This document shows, one piece after another, positions 10,230 to 22,164 of a stretch of DNA of 64,000 nt. The DNA lies in assembly GCA_030704615.1 (NCBI GenBank), contig CM060732.1, positions 62,973,053-63,037,052 on the forward strand, written 5' to 3'. Within the stretch, counting starts at the first letter, position 1; every line of letters starts with the position of its first letter. A program made the position numbers and the translations under genes. This stretch comes from Takakia lepidozioides (Eukaryota > Streptophyta > Takakiopsida > Takakiales > Takakiaceae). A model generated the notes under the pieces. The model saw nothing but the letters and a program-made list of their open reading frames with translations. It had not been told where the DNA came from and made no database searches.

Positions 10230-12784
10230 TGATAGGTAACCACCGGGTATTAGAGAGAAATTCAAATAATGGCCCAACACTGGTCATTACGACGTGGCTA
10301 CCGAAAATTTGCGGGCATTTACACACGTAAGGTCTAGGAAATATCTTATTACACACATAAGGCATCACCTTACAGGCGTACCTGGATGTAAGGCAAGAAA
10401 TTACGGGAATAAGGGGGCCTTTATTTACACCAAAATTTCCCACGCCGGTTTTTAGGTATTAGGTACAAGTCCTGCATCAAGGACTTTAGCTCATGTTAAA
10501 AAACTCAAAATATTTTTTGAACCGTCGATGTCTTTTTGGACGGTTCAGATCTGATTATGGCGATAAGCCCATGGGCTTCACCCCGTAACCATGAACACCC
10601 AGAGGAGAATTGGCAATTAGTTATGCCGGTCCATTGACCGGAGTCTTCTCTTTGAAAACCTAGGGAAATTATGAAATTGAACACCCTCTAAAAATACACT
10701 GGAAATATATTTGGAGGTTTTTACGTAAGAGGTAAAGCCCTGGCCCAGGACTTTCCTGGATTTGAGACGCCTGTCCCCAGGGCAGGGGTAAAAAATCAAG
10801 GAAAGTCCAAGGGCGACGGCTTTGACTTTCGTAAAGAACAAAGCTGCCCGTTTCTGAAACTGCCTGTTTCTCCTCTGCATTGCCACTAGGGTTTCATTTT
10901 CACGTCATTGTAGCTCGCTGCCCAAGTTTGAAAATCGTCTGCCCACATTAAGAATAAAATATGCCAGCCTGTCAGGGGACAGAACCCCTAATCTGGGATT
11001 ACAGCCCTCGTCCCCGGGCAAAAACCTGTAATCACGTGCCATGGAAAATTCCTGTCAGGGAAGCCCTAATTTTAACAAAGCCAATAAATCCGAAGGTTTT
11101 TATGGTTGTGTAAGGTGGTCCAAAAGAAAGACGGTAGGAAGGCGAGAGCTATTAACCCCTAAAGGACAAGGGCCAAATTTTGCCAAGACCTCAAAAACTG
11201 GACCCTGGCCCTCTAAAACATTTATATCTTCAGATATACTAAGGCCCTGTAAGACTAACCGTTGGAATATACTCTCAACTACCCCACCTACGACCACAAA
11301 AATCCCTGTCTAAATCCAACCAGCAGATCCAAAGAACATAATGTCTAAAGTGGTGCCAAAAAAAAAAAACATGAAGTAAATAGGGAAAAAAAAAGTGCTT
11401 TTTCTATCGAATTTCCCATCTGCAAACTGGTCTGACATGACACTCTCCAGAATCTGGTGCCCTGTCATATAAGACACCGTCCCTGCAAATTTCATCTTTT
11501 TCTGACATAATCTCAGGTGGGCTGCTTTGTGTGCTAAAAATGGGGGGTCAAATTTGGGGTTTTCCTTCGGGCAGGAAAAAAGGTTTTCTCTGAAAATTGA
11601 GGAAAAATTTTGAGCAGTTCATTTGGCAATCGCTCCAGTGGGAATGTTCCGCAAAAACATTTCGGGCCAATCTGAGTCTCCTACTAGGTCTTTTTACCCC
11701 CTGCCTAGGAGACTTGCAATTGCACCTATGTGGGCCTATAATTTTTGGGCAGTAGCCCTCTCTTGTGGAGGGTTTTAGGGGGTGCCTCATCCTACCCGTC
11801 CCTAAATTGATTAGGCCTCCACCTCCCAAGGCATGTCCACAACCCCACCCAAGTTCGGGCCACCCCTATGTTTATTGGGTTTTGGGGTCACCCACCCCAC
11901 GTGTTCATGGGCCACCCATGCCGGAAATGTGTCCCGGTTTTCATGACGGAAAAACAAAATTCGCCGGATTTCACAAAGTTGATGGAAGCATCTCCAGGCA
12001 GCTCTGGAGCTGCGCACCGCTGCGCATCACTCGCTCTCTCCCCCCACCACAACAACAGGTTTGACACCAAACCACCCCCGGAGCTACCATCGCCATTGAT
12101 TCCAGCTTGGGGATTAGGCATGGAGATCTCGGAGGCAGGTCGGCCGCAGGTGCCATTTAGGGGGTAAGTGGCGCAATAAAGGGTGTTGGGAGACGCGCCA
12201 CCCTACCATTGGGGGGTGCATGGAATTTCACCCTAACCTGACCCTAATTGCCACATCATCCTCAGGGCAGTGGAAAGTGGCCTCAAAATCACGAGTGTGG
12301 CGGACTCTACGCTCTCCACGTGGCAATTGCCAGGTCGTATGACCAATTGGGAAATTCCACATCATACCTGACTTGATTTCCAATGGAATGAGCCTATGTG
12401 GGCCCACATCAGGCTTAACCTAAAGGATAACCAGCGTGTTCTCTAAACCCAACCGACCCAAGTTGGGTCGTTTTGACGCTTAGGGATTAAGTGGAGGATG
12501 GTTCCGGCTCCAAATTGAGTTAAGTATAGTATAGGTGTCAAGTGGTGGTTTCTTGGGGAGAATCTACCAAATAATACGACTGCATGTATGGGGCAGATAT
12601 ACCGTATAACTATGGAAAACTGAGAAAACGAAAAAAAATTATAATAAAACAAAAACTAACGTTTCAGACTCTCACAGGAGGAAATTTCAGAATAAAGGAA
12701 TTCTACATATACTTTTTTTTGTTCCCAGTAACTTGTTCATGGGCGGACCGTTGGATTGGCGATCTGTAAGTATATGCGCGGCCG
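10230..12784. other. Intergenic; no gene supported
   Basis: Mixed-composition DNA with many short chance frames on both strands and no domain I can identify. An inverted repeat CGACCCAA/TTGGGTCG lies near 12451-12470. A 17-bp match to the region near 3200 (ATTAACCCCTAAAGGAC, about 11150) suggests dispersed repeat remnants, but too little is shared to name a family. Confidence 0.4.
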
Positions 12785-13050
12785 TACGTTCCAAGTTCTT
12801 AGTTTTAGAGTCTTCCTTGCACTGTGCCTTACGTTCCAAGTTCTTAGTTTTAGAAGCTTCCTGCACTGTGCCTTACGTTCCAAGTTCTTAGTTTTAGAAG
12901 CTTCCTGCACTGTGCCTTACGTTCCAAGTTCTTAGTTTTGGAGTCTTCCTTGCACTGTGCCTTACGTTCGAAGTTCTTAGTTTTAGAGTCTTCCTGCACT
13001 GTGCCATACGTTCGAAGTTCGTAGTTTTAGAAGCTTCCTGCGCTGTGCTG
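12785..13050 (+). repeat. Minisatellite, six copies of a 44-45 bp unit, upstream of the SDR gene
   Basis: Units begin with TACGTTCCAAGTTCTTAG at 12785, 12830, 12874, 12918, 12963 and 13007, so the period alternates between 44 and 45 bp. Each unit ends with a CTGCACTGTGC-type segment. The last two copies share TTCGAAG changes, and units 2, 3 and 6 share an AAGCTTCC variant. The array sits 230-500 bp before the SDR start codon, within the likely promoter or 5' leader. Confidence 0.95.
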
Positions 13051-13067
13051 CATTCCTCGAAGTCCAA

Positions 13068-13271
13068 ATGGAGACCCGGAAAAATTGGAGTGAATGCGAT
13101 ATTATCTCACTGAAGAAAGTTCTCCGAAGAAGAGCACCCTGCAAGAGATACATCGAATCTGTCACGGTGGTGCAGCAATTGTTGTTGTCGATCTATTGCC
13201 AGACAGTGAAGGAAGATTGGACACTTGACGCTTGGGGATTCAAGAGTTTCAGGTTGAAGAAGATCGCTTGA
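13068..13271 (+). CDS. Possible upstream ORF in the SDR 5' leader (67 codons)
   Basis: An ATG at 13068 opens a 67-codon frame that stops at 13269-13271, nine bases before the main SDR ATG at 13281. The predicted peptide is basic and has no known domain. If the leader starts upstream of 13068, this frame would be met first by scanning ribosomes and could damp translation of the dehydrogenase. No transcript start can be seen, so this is inference. Confidence 0.35.
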   Translation: METRKNWSECDIISLKKVLRRRAPCKRYIESVTVVQQLLLSIYCQTVKEDWTLDAWGFKSFRLKKIA

Positions 13272-13280
13272 GCCAAGGAA

Positions 13281-16200
13281 ATGGGTTCAGCGCCGAGCTC
13301 CTTCGGATCCAGCTCTACTGCTGAGAATGTAACTGCCGGTTTGGACCTGCATTCGAAGACTGTGCTGGTTACTGGTAGCTTACTTCATCCTCCTTTGTTA
13401 GTGTCGTCATGATCACATAGTTCACTCTTGGCATTGTTGCACCCTCTTGATTTCACGCGTAGCATGCTCCTTCGATGTATAAATGGAAGTTTATACAGTA
13501 TAGTGCCCTGGCACCCAACCAATTGCATAGCCGCTTGCAGTTGCCCACTGGATTACTTCTAGGAGGGTTCTTAGAAATGAAACAACCAGGCAAGTGGGAT
13601 CAGATGAAGTATCCGTAGGGAAGGGAAGCGAAATGATATAGAGCGAAGAAACACATTTGACTGGAATTGGCCCTTGCATATACCTTGCTTTGTATATCTT
13701 CTAGAATCCTGCCAATTGGTCCTAATGTTCAGATTCAGACAGTGTACTGACACGTATACAGAGGGAGGAAAGACTTAGGAAGAAGGGGAGGATCGGAGCT
13801 GAAACATTGAGTTCAGAATCTGCAAACTATGCTCTTCATTTGAACAGTACGGAAGAACAGTCGTTCGGTAGCCTTGTGGCAAAAGATTACACCAGCTTCT
13901 GGGTGAATCAAAAGGAAAGAGACGCCAGTCTACAGAACAGAGTTTCCTCATGAGAACAAGAGAGAGATGTGCGTATGGCCGCTAAATTCACAGATATGGA
14001 TTGCAGGAGCGTCGTCTGGTTTAGGAGCGGAGACAGCAAGGGTGTTGGCAAAGAGAGGGGCACATGTCATTTTAGCTGTTCGCAATACAAAGAAAGGAGA
14101 GAAAGTGAAAGCGAAGATTTTGGAGACGACTCCAACTGCCCGCATGGATGTTTTGGAGCTCGACCTCAACTCTCTCTCATCTGTTCGCAAATTCGCAGCT
14201 GATTTCAAGTCCAGAAATCTCCCTCTCAATATTCTCATGTAGGGTATTTCTCCCTCTTTCTCAGGGGAAGAAAACCTATTGTGCTTCCACAAGAGTTGTT
14301 GCCTTCAACAACATTTTCTATCGATGCTCAGTAACTTGTACAGATTTTGCTTAGGTAGTTTGGACGAGGATGGCTTGGAAGTCTTGGCTGTGCATGACAT
14401 TAGACAACTTTGATCTTTGTGAACTCTTCTTACCTGGTATAATGCAAAGCCAGGTGCAGGTAAGCTTACAAAGGTGGGATTGATATGAACAGCAATAATG
14501 CAGGGCTAGTGTTGGGCAGTTTCCAGCTGTCAGAAGACGGTCTTGAGAAAACTTTTGCCACCAATCATATTGGTAAGTCAGAGTGTCTCTCTCTCTCGGC
14601 TATGGCAACAACGTGATCTCTCTCTCTCTCTCTATATATATATATGAATTCAAGGTCAGATGGTGGGGTCAGCTGCAACATATGTCCAACTCCAGATATC
14701 CTACGTTAAACGACTCTATATCTTGGAAACAGGACTGCCCTGTCAAACAGGCTAAGTCCTGGCAGAAGAGAGTAGAAGAGATTCTCAAGGACCTGGACCT
14801 GGATCCGCAAGTCTTGACCCCGCTGGATAAATCTGACTTAGAGGCTGTAGTGTCCAAAGCCATGTCTGTTGCCATGAGATTGTCTGATGAAAATGGAGTT
14901 AGGCAGAAAACTTCCCTGAACTTGTTTCCAGTCAGTGACATGGGGGAGGACATCTTGGATGACCTCAAGGGTCTACCCACTCTCGGCACTAGACTGAAAT
15001 TTAAACTCAGGGCAGGAAGCCTACCTTGGAACAGCAAACAGAAGCAGAGAGGAAAGGGAGAGTGCAATTGCCCGTTGTGTGGGCAATCTAAAGACAGAAT
15101 TCATTTTCTGATACACTGTCCGGGTTCTCTCACCAAAGAGACGCTCTCTTCAAATGTATCAAGGGAATTGTGCCTGTACCCCTGTCTACCAACTTTGAAA
15201 GTCTCGAGGCTGAGCCAAAAGCCCAGGCCCTCCTGAGGCCTAGTTTTTGGGCAAATCACACACAGCAGATTGATGCTTGTGTGAAGGGATTTCTAGAGGA
15301 TATCTGGAAAACCTGGATTAATTCTATATATGAAGGTAAGTCTTACTACCAACGTCAGCCCCTGACAGAGGTAGGTTCTGTCCCTTTTGTTCCCGCTCAA
15401 ACTGGGCGCGGGGTCAATGGCCACAAGGCTACGGCAAACAACATCTTATGAGTACAATCTCTCTCTCTCTCTCATTGATCCTCCAACCTCCAGGAATTGA
15501 TTGATTGCGCAGAGATACTTTGATCTTTGGGGGCTAGAGGCTAATGTCAGTAAATGTGCAGTGATGGCATTCAACAACAGAGGAGAGGGAGGAAGTGATC
15601 TTAAGTGGCAGTGGGGTAGCCAAGAGATTCCAGTCCTCTCTTCCTACACATACCTGGGCGTTGAGTTGAGTTTTCCTCCAACTGTAACTGGGATGCACAT
15701 ATCCAGAAAGTTGTTCAAACTGGCAAGGGCAAAGCGCTGAGTCTCACTAAATTTTTCCACTGCAGAGGGATTAACTCTGAGGTCAAGAAAACCTTGCTTT
15801 GCCGCATTATTAGAGCTGCCTTGGAGTACGGAGCTGCTATATGGGTTGATAACTCCAACCGGGCTAAGTCTCTAGAATCCATTCAAGTGGGGGTGCTTAA
15901 GGAGTGCATGTCAGAATGCTCGAAAACATCCAATGTGGCTGTTCGGGGTGAGTTTGGCATCCCTTTGTTAAGCTCCCGACGAGATGAATTCAAGGTCAGA
16001 TGGTGGGGTCAGTTGCAACACGTGTCCAACACCAGATATCCTAAGTTAATCAACTCTATATCTTGGAAACAGGACCGCCCTGTCAAACAGGCTAAGTCCT
16101 GGCAGAAGAGAGTAGAAGAGATTCTCAAGGATCTGAATCTGGACCCGCCAGTCTTGACCCTGCTGCATAAATCTGACTTAGAGACTGTAGTGTCCAATGC

Positions 16201-18924
16201 CATGTCTGTTACCAGAAAATTGTCTGATGAAATTGAAGTTAGGCAGAAAACTTCCCTGAACCTGTTTCCAGTCTGTGACATGGGGGAGGACATCATGGAT
16301 GACCTCAAGGGTCTACCCACTCTCGGCACCAGACTGAAATTTAAACTCAGGGCGGGAAGCCTACCTTTGAACTGTAAACAGAAGCAGAGAGGAAAGGGAG
16401 AGTGCAATTGCCCGTTGTGTGGGCAACCCGAAGACAATATTCATTTTCTGATTCACTGTCCGGGGTACTCTCACCAGAGAGACGCTCTCCTCCAATCTAT
16501 CAAGAGAATTGTGCCTGTACCTATGTTTACCAACTTTGAAGTCTCGAGGCTGAGCCAAAGCCCAGGTCCTTCTGGGGCCTAGTTACTGGGCAAACCACAC
16601 ACAGCAGATTGATGCTTGTGTGAAGGGATTTCTAGAGGATATCTGGAAAACCCGAATCAATGTCCTTTATCAAGGTAAGTCTTACTACCGACGTCAGCCC
16701 CTGACAGAGGTAGGTTCTGTCCCTTAAAGTTCCGCTCAAACTGGGCGCGGGGTCAATGGCCACAAGGCTACGGAAAAAAACGTCTTATGAGTACATTCTC
16801 TCTCATTGATATTTTTCAAGGTAAGTCATACTACCGGCGTCAGCACCTGACAAAGGTAGTTTCTGTCCCTTTGTGTTTCGCTCAAACCGGGCACGGGGTC
16901 AATTGCCACAAGGCTACTGCAAACAACGTCTCATGAGCACATTCTCTCTCTGTGTCATTTGTCATCTAGCTCAAAGGCCAGAAGGCCACGGCAAACAATG
17001 GCTTATGAGTACATTCTCTCTGTGTCATTTTGTTCGTGAAGCTAAGCTGGTGATAGATGTATGGTTGTAATTTAGTGTTTCAATATGGGATCAATTTTCA
17101 TTGGTGGTCCGGAGTCACCTTTATTGAAATCACAGTGTTTGTTTGCAGGTCCATTTCTTCTGACCAATCTACTGCTTGATACCTTGAAAGCAACGGCCAA
17201 GAAGACTGGAGAGCAGGGGCGCATTGTGCTTTTGTCATCTGGGGCTCATAAATTCTCTTACAAGAAAGGAATTCGCTTTGACAAGCTGAATGATGAAAAG
17301 AGGTATAAAGAGAATACATGGTTAAGCTAGTGTCAGAGACTCAGCGACTCCTTTCTGGTAATGGAAAGAGAATGTACTTATTGACTGGTTTCAAATGTTG
17401 GCTATAATGTACCTTTGTAGGGCGCCGTACTCCCCATTGGATAACCCTCCTAGATAGTTGTGGCATTTTTGGTCCACAAAACATGTGAAAGTCTACCTGG
17501 AATCGCCATTGTACTCCTGTACACCCAAGAACAATCCGGTTACAGCAGATGCAGTCCAATGTATGCACTGTTAGCATGAAGCTTGATTCCAACATTTCTA
17601 TTGAATGTGATAATATTTGCTGCTGTGCACAGCTAGTCACACTGTTAGAGGAAAAGACGAGATATTGGCAGACAGAAGAAGAGAGAGAGAAATTCGAAAT
17701 AAAATGTAGCGGAGTTTATCAGCTAAGCTGTAACTGAAGTTGTTACCATTGGGCATGGGTAAGCAGTTACAAAGGTCTTCCTGCATATGGACAATCCAAG
17801 CTGGCCAACATTCTTCATGCAAAAGAGCTCGCTCAACGTCTCCAGGTTAGTCAACAGTTTCTGTTACTAGTGTGACACCAAATGTGTGCACCATACTTGC
17901 TGATGTTGCCTAAGGATTCTTGCCCTCGAATGTCATAGAAGTGTCGCATGCTACAAATTAGGACTGCCTAGACTGCTGCTGCAAAAATTGGACTAAAATG
18001 TTGAGGAAGTGAGGGTCTGTGTAATTTAATGGTTGTGCACTACTTGCTAGGAAGGGGGAGGGTTAGGAGTTAGGACGAGGGAATTAGGGAATTGATGGAG
18101 TCAGTGCGAATTTTTATGTTCGAAAAGACACGTTGCTCATGAAAAAACATGCTGCAATTGAGCAGGAAGAAGGAGCAAATGTGACTGCTAATTCCCTTCA
18201 CCCTGGAGTTATCTTTACCAACATTTTCAAGGGTCAAAGTGCATTCATCAACCGTAAGCCCAGTCTTCTTACCTGGATACCTGTCAGGGAGAAAGTGCAG
18301 GGAGGGCTTTGTAAAGTTTCTTTTTCGTTCTTTTCTCTTGCACCCCTGCCTCTTTGTGGGACATGTGGGCAAACAAGGGACGACACTTGAGTGATTTTGC
18401 ATTTCGGAAAGAGGATTACAGAATCTGTCCCTGACAAATTTGTGTTTGTAACAGCTGTAACCGCTTTCTTGGCCAGCCCATTCCTGAAATCAGTTTCTCA
18501 GGCAAGATTCACTGAGCTCCGTGCATTGCAATAGAAATGAAAATGTATGTCTGCTTTTGTCTTTATGATTTGCTGGCCTCTTGAAATCTTTCTCGTAAAT
18601 GTGCCTGATATGAATAGAGAATCTCCCCTGCTGGAGTGAGCCTCCAGTGGTGAGAGTGGCCTCCCTTTCTTCCTCTTCTATTTCTCAACTGTTCCTTGAA
18701 TACAGCATGCTGAACTTCGGCTTTGCTGCATCGTTTATGATTTTCTGGGTATACAGGGTGCAGCAACGACATGCTATGTGGCGACACATCCTGATGTTGA
18801 GGGGGTCTCTGGAAAATATTGGCTTGATTGCAAAGTAGAGAATAATGTGTCAGAGATGGCCAAAGACAAGGAGTTGGCAGCTCAACTATGGAAATACAGT
18901 GAGGATTTTGTTGCCGCACATTGA
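13281..18924 (+). CDS. Short-chain dehydrogenase/reductase, TIC32/retinol-dehydrogenase-like, 8 exons
   Basis: The exons are 13281-13374, 14007-14238, 14493-14572, 17149-17302, 17767-17845, 18166-18253, 18455-18501 and 18757-18924. They join in phase to 313 codons plus stop, the usual length for this family. The ATG at 13281 is chosen because MGSAPSSFGSSSTAENVTAG is the typical family N-terminus. Visible motifs in order are TGASSGLG (NAD(P)-binding glycine-rich loop), LDLNSLSSVR, NNAG, the catalytic serine in VLLSSGAH, and the catalytic YGQSK (YxxxK). The late ANSLHPGVIFTNIF block is also present. The family reduces or oxidises small carbonyl or retinoid-like substrates. Plant TIC32 is at the chloroplast inner envelope, but substrate and location cannot be read from the sequence. 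Intron 7 uses a GC donor (18502-18503). Intron 3 is 2.6 kb and packed with LINE fragments. A broken second copy starts at 19768. Confidence 0.93.
14646..15452 (+). mobile_element. LINE 3' fragment, duplicate copy in SDR intron 3
   Basis: This is the C-terminal part of a non-LTR retrotransposon ORF2: KVRWWGQLQH, then a long helical region, then the terminal zinc finger CNCPLCGQ-x-HFLIHC. It is nearly identical in order to 15987-16790 and ends in the same 3' tail with GGCTACGGCAAACAAC and CTCT repeats. The reading frame (14583-15236) breaks near the end. It carries no reverse-transcriptase core and cannot be active. Confidence 0.8.
15490..16795 (+). mobile_element. LINE 3' fragment with reverse-transcriptase C-terminus
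   Basis: It starts in the reverse-transcriptase domain: WGLEANVSKCAVMAFN and SYTYLGVEL (frame at 15501-15740). A frameshift follows, then the post-RT region ALEYGAAIW, KVRWWGQLQH and the terminal CCHC-type finger CPLCGQPEDNIHFLIHC (frame at 15794-16582). A 3' tail with GGCCACAAGGCTACGG ends the unit. The endonuclease and the catalytic part of the reverse transcriptase are missing, so it is a 5'-truncated, decayed copy. Its orientation matches that of the host SDR gene. Confidence 0.85.
16815..17035 (+). repeat. Two further partial LINE 3' tails
   Basis: The segment at about 16815-16955 repeats the last 120 bp of the LINE (GGTAAGTCATACTACCGGCG through the GGCTACTGCAAACAACG motif). A shorter piece at about 16975-17035 repeats only the final GGCCACGGCAAACAATGG part. 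Both end with CT-rich sequence. Confidence 0.7.
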
Positions 18925-19767
18925 GAAGAGGTGATGATTAGTTGAAAGCATGACTGTCTCATCAGGCTGTGGAGCAAGTGGTTGAGATGCTCAAGAAATT
19001 CCACTGCGCTGCACCCAAGTTTAGGCCTGTTTTTCTTTCAATTTTCCACCATATGAGTGATGTACACCATATCTACCACCCGAGACTGGCATTTCCCCAT
19101 TGCAGTTCCTGCCATCACCTGTTGGGATCTCCTCCTCTATTTCTCTTTTTCATCTGAAGCTGATGCTGTTCCATGTGAAGGTCCCAATCTTGTCCAGGTT
19201 TCTGCAGACATTTAAACTGCAAGACCAGTCCTTGTATTACCAAGTCGATCAGCAGGTGGTCAGCAATGTCCTTTGTTTTCATTTGCTTTGTTGGTTTGTA
19301 CTTACAGGGAGAGGGTTGGAGGCATGTCGAGTACAAGTAAAAGGTACCTGCTATTGTCACCTGACTGTCATTGACTCACCTGGAGGCCTGAAAGATGTTG
19401 AAGACAAAGAATGCTAACAAGCAAATTGAAAGATTATGTTTTATTTCTCAAAACCAGCCCAAGGCGTGCACTCCTTCACACGTCGTGTTCATAGATGCTT
19501 GGCACTTTCTATACAAAAGTCCATGCATGACAGCAGACGCCAATTGTCACATAGAAGTGACAGTGGATGCCCAGAATTTTGTCACTTCCACAGAAAGAAA
19601 TTCGAACTCATTCGCCTCGCACCGCAGTACTAGAGAAGAGTTTGCAAGAGGGTTACGGTGCAACTGTAATTAACTGAGAGTTCCAGCCTAAGAAGCTGAT
19701 GAAGAAGTTGGGGCTTTTCGATTTTGCACTACTTTGAAGTGGAAGAAGACCCCACTTGAGCCAGAAA
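18925..19767. other. Between the SDR gene and its broken copy; no gene seen
   Basis: This should contain the 3' UTR of the SDR gene and the promoter of the second copy. Short frames are present, but none has recognisable motifs. Confidence 0.4.
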
Positions 19768-19886
19768 ATGGGTGTTAAAGAGCTACTTGTGAAGAGGCAA
19801 TGGCCCTACCGGCTTTGGATCAAAGTCCACTGCTGAAGATATGACGGCCAATCTGAACCTGCAATCGAAAACTGTGATTGTGACTG
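19768..19886 (+). pseudogene. First exon of a second SDR copy, frameshifted and orphaned
   Basis: The frame encoding GPTGFGSKSTAEDMTA followed by QSKTVIVTG, then a GT donor at 19887, is a clear paralogue of exon 1 of the SDR gene at 13281. The ATG at 19768 lies in a different frame: about ten codons later the sequence is one base out of register, and a TGA precedes the homologous frame. Intron-1-like sequence follows (the AAGTGCCCTTAGG segment resembles intron 1 of the intact gene). The LTR-A material begins at 20201, and no later SDR exon appears in the window. I infer a tandem duplicate broken by transposon insertion. Confidence 0.8.
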
Positions 19887-20200
19887 GTACTTTTCTTCAC
19901 CTCTCCGTTCTCAGCATCAATCACCCCAATTTCATTCTTGAGATTTCTTCACTCAAGTGCCTAATGCCTTGTTGGTGTTTCGCACGTTTGACATTCAGAT
20001 GAAAATTCAATAGAGTGAAGTGCCCTTAGGAAATTGATCATTTAGGAACATTTAACCCGAAGTTATGGACCAAATTCAGCACGGTCTTGTGCCAGAGAGA
20101 CGCATTGCAGCAGCAACTGCCGGGTTATGAGAGGAGACTGCAAGGGCGTTCCAAAACCTCCCCAAAGGACTCCACAGCCTGTGAAGCCTCAAAACAAGCC

Positions 20201-20629
20201 TGAAGCATATACTCCTTTCCTCTCAAGAAACAAGTTTTCACAACAATTGGGCAAGCGGGAAGAGCGGGCGATGCGCGAGGAGGATCAAACACAGGATCTG
20301 ACAAAAAAGGGGATCTACAGCTTGTACACCAACTTCACATATACACTAACACCTGAGTACACCACCCCTGATCTGTGGCAGGTCGCCGTCTTTATACTAA
20401 AAGCCTAGCTTCAGCTGCTTGCCGTGTGGCGAGGCGTGACAAGCCAAGTCCGCAACGCCTTTTTATCACACTAGATCTGATGAAGAGGATGCCGCCACTA
20501 ACCTAAACTAACCCTAGCTGAAATCTAACGGTTTAACGGCACTTTTAGCCAAAAAATATATACGATGGATGAGTATCGTCGCTTTGGATGAAAAAATAAA
20601 TTTCTAGGCTAGGAAAGTATGGGCCTTCA
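20201..20629 (-). repeat. LTR of family A, copy 1 (uninterrupted)
   Basis: The 429-bp repeat starts TGAAGCATATAC and ends GGGCCTTCA, a 5-bp inverted terminal match (TGAAG/CTTCA) typical of LTR ends. The whole unit recurs in three pieces at 23599-23618, 28875-29209 and 37353-37454. The motif CAAGCC precedes it at 20195-20200. On the minus strand a purine-rich GGGGAGTAGG lies just inside it (about 20640-20660), consistent with a polypurine tract before the 3' LTR of a minus-strand element whose integrase is at 20962-22164. Confidence 0.82.
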
Positions 20630-20961
20630 CATTTGTGAAGCCTACTCCCCATGAAAGATCTTGAGCTCCGCGAAATAAAAATAATAATAAGTAAATATTG
20701 GGGTAATCTCACCCTCCGCTGCTGGGTGAAAAACCTACCAAGGGAAAACCTGGCATCCGCAAATTGGGCCGAGGACAAAACCCTTGGCTAGGAAAACCGT
20801 GCAAGGAGTACAAATGGTGATATACCATGACACTACAAATGTTTTGAAGTCCTAGAGAGGTCAAGTCATATGACCATAAAAATCACCATCCGCAAAGTAA
20901 GACTAAGCCACTGAAGATAAGAGGATCAAGTTGAAGTAGATCGGCTAAGAAGATCAAGACA

Positions 20962-22164
20962 TCACCCAACCGTGCGCCCCTCCACATTGATGCATGTGAG
21001 ATCGAAGACCAACTCGGAGTGCACCAGATCCGTCAAAGAAACCGGTTCATCCCACACTTCAGTATTCAACCCCTGTGGAAGAAGGAGAGCACGTTGCCCA
21101 CGTAAAATCTGATAGATCAAGTATGGACCGTCTATCTTGAGCTTAGATTTGCATGCATGTTTACCGTGTTGCAATCAAACGTACACGGTCTGTCCCACCT
21201 GAAACAGATTAGAATACTTGACACACATGTTAAAATTACGGGCCTGGGTTAGTTGAGCATTACTAATGTTCGGCTTGGCATCATGGATAGACACCGCATG
21301 CTGAGCATGAAGATCCTCAACAAAGGTATCAAGATCAACCGGATCAAGGGTAGAGTGTAAAGGAGAAACACACTTGCGATCATACAATAATTCAAATGGA
21401 GTCTTCTTGGTGCTAGCATGCACGGCGGTGCAATAAGCAAAGAGAATAGGGGGAAGAAAGGTATCCCACTCCCTGGTAAGTGCGCCATTCTTCTCCAACA
21501 TTCGGCAAAGAGTTTGGTTGAAGCGTTCCGTAAGGCCATTGGTCAGGGGATGATATGGGGCTATGGTAGAATACTTGACACCAAAATTGAAGCACACCAC
21601 CGTGATGAGCTGGTTACAAAACTCCTTGCCCTGATCCGTTAATATCTCCGAGGACACCCATACCGCATAAGGATCTCATTGAAGAAGAACTGAGCTACAA
21701 TATCACTAGCTTTGGAACGCAAAGGTCGGACTTCTACCCACTTAGTCAAGTAGTCAGTAGCAACACAAGGTAGCTTCGACCCTTTGATGTGAGTGCGAGG
21801 GGTCCACTAAGTCAATGCCAACATGAGAAAAAACATGGGTGACAAGCAAAGACTGCAACTCATACAAGATCCGGGCCCTAGGGATAGCAATGTTAGCACG
21901 ACAACCTTGACACTTAGAGATGAATTCTGTGACATCCAGGTGAATTCCCAGCCAATAGTAGACCTCTTGGATGCGGGCCACGGTTTTCTTGATACCAATG
22001 TGACTTGCATATAATGAACAATGGAAACGCTCCAATAAAGCATTCAGCTGGCTTTGTGGTGGCACCTCCAAATAGAATGGCACTCCCCCTCTAGTGAGCT
22101 CTTTGAAAAGCTTATCACCCATGAAACGGTGAGTAGACACATGATAAAGAATTTGTTTGCGCAA
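20962..22164 (-). pseudogene. Ty3/gypsy integrase remnant of element A
   Basis: Three minus-strand frames cover the integrase of a gypsy-type polyprotein. The frame at 22164-21754 has the N-terminal H2C2 zinc finger (FHCSLYASH then CQGC) and GIDLVDP with the first catalytic aspartate. The frame at 21657-21175 has the second aspartate in LTDQGKEF and the catalytic glutamate in NGLTERFNQTL. The frame at 21174-20962 contains a GPY-like segment, KLKIDGPYLIYQI. Frameshifts near 21755 and 21650 separate them. No gag, protease or reverse transcriptase precedes it, so the element is internally deleted and inactive. Confidence 0.85.

Noticed and set aside
3200-11170. 17-bp match ATTAACCCCTAAAGGAC at about 3200 and 11150 as a transposon family
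   Set aside because: The match does not extend on either side.
13068-13271. ATG 13068 as the SDR start
   Set aside because: It is out of frame with the SDR exons and stops before 13281; kept only as a possible uORF.
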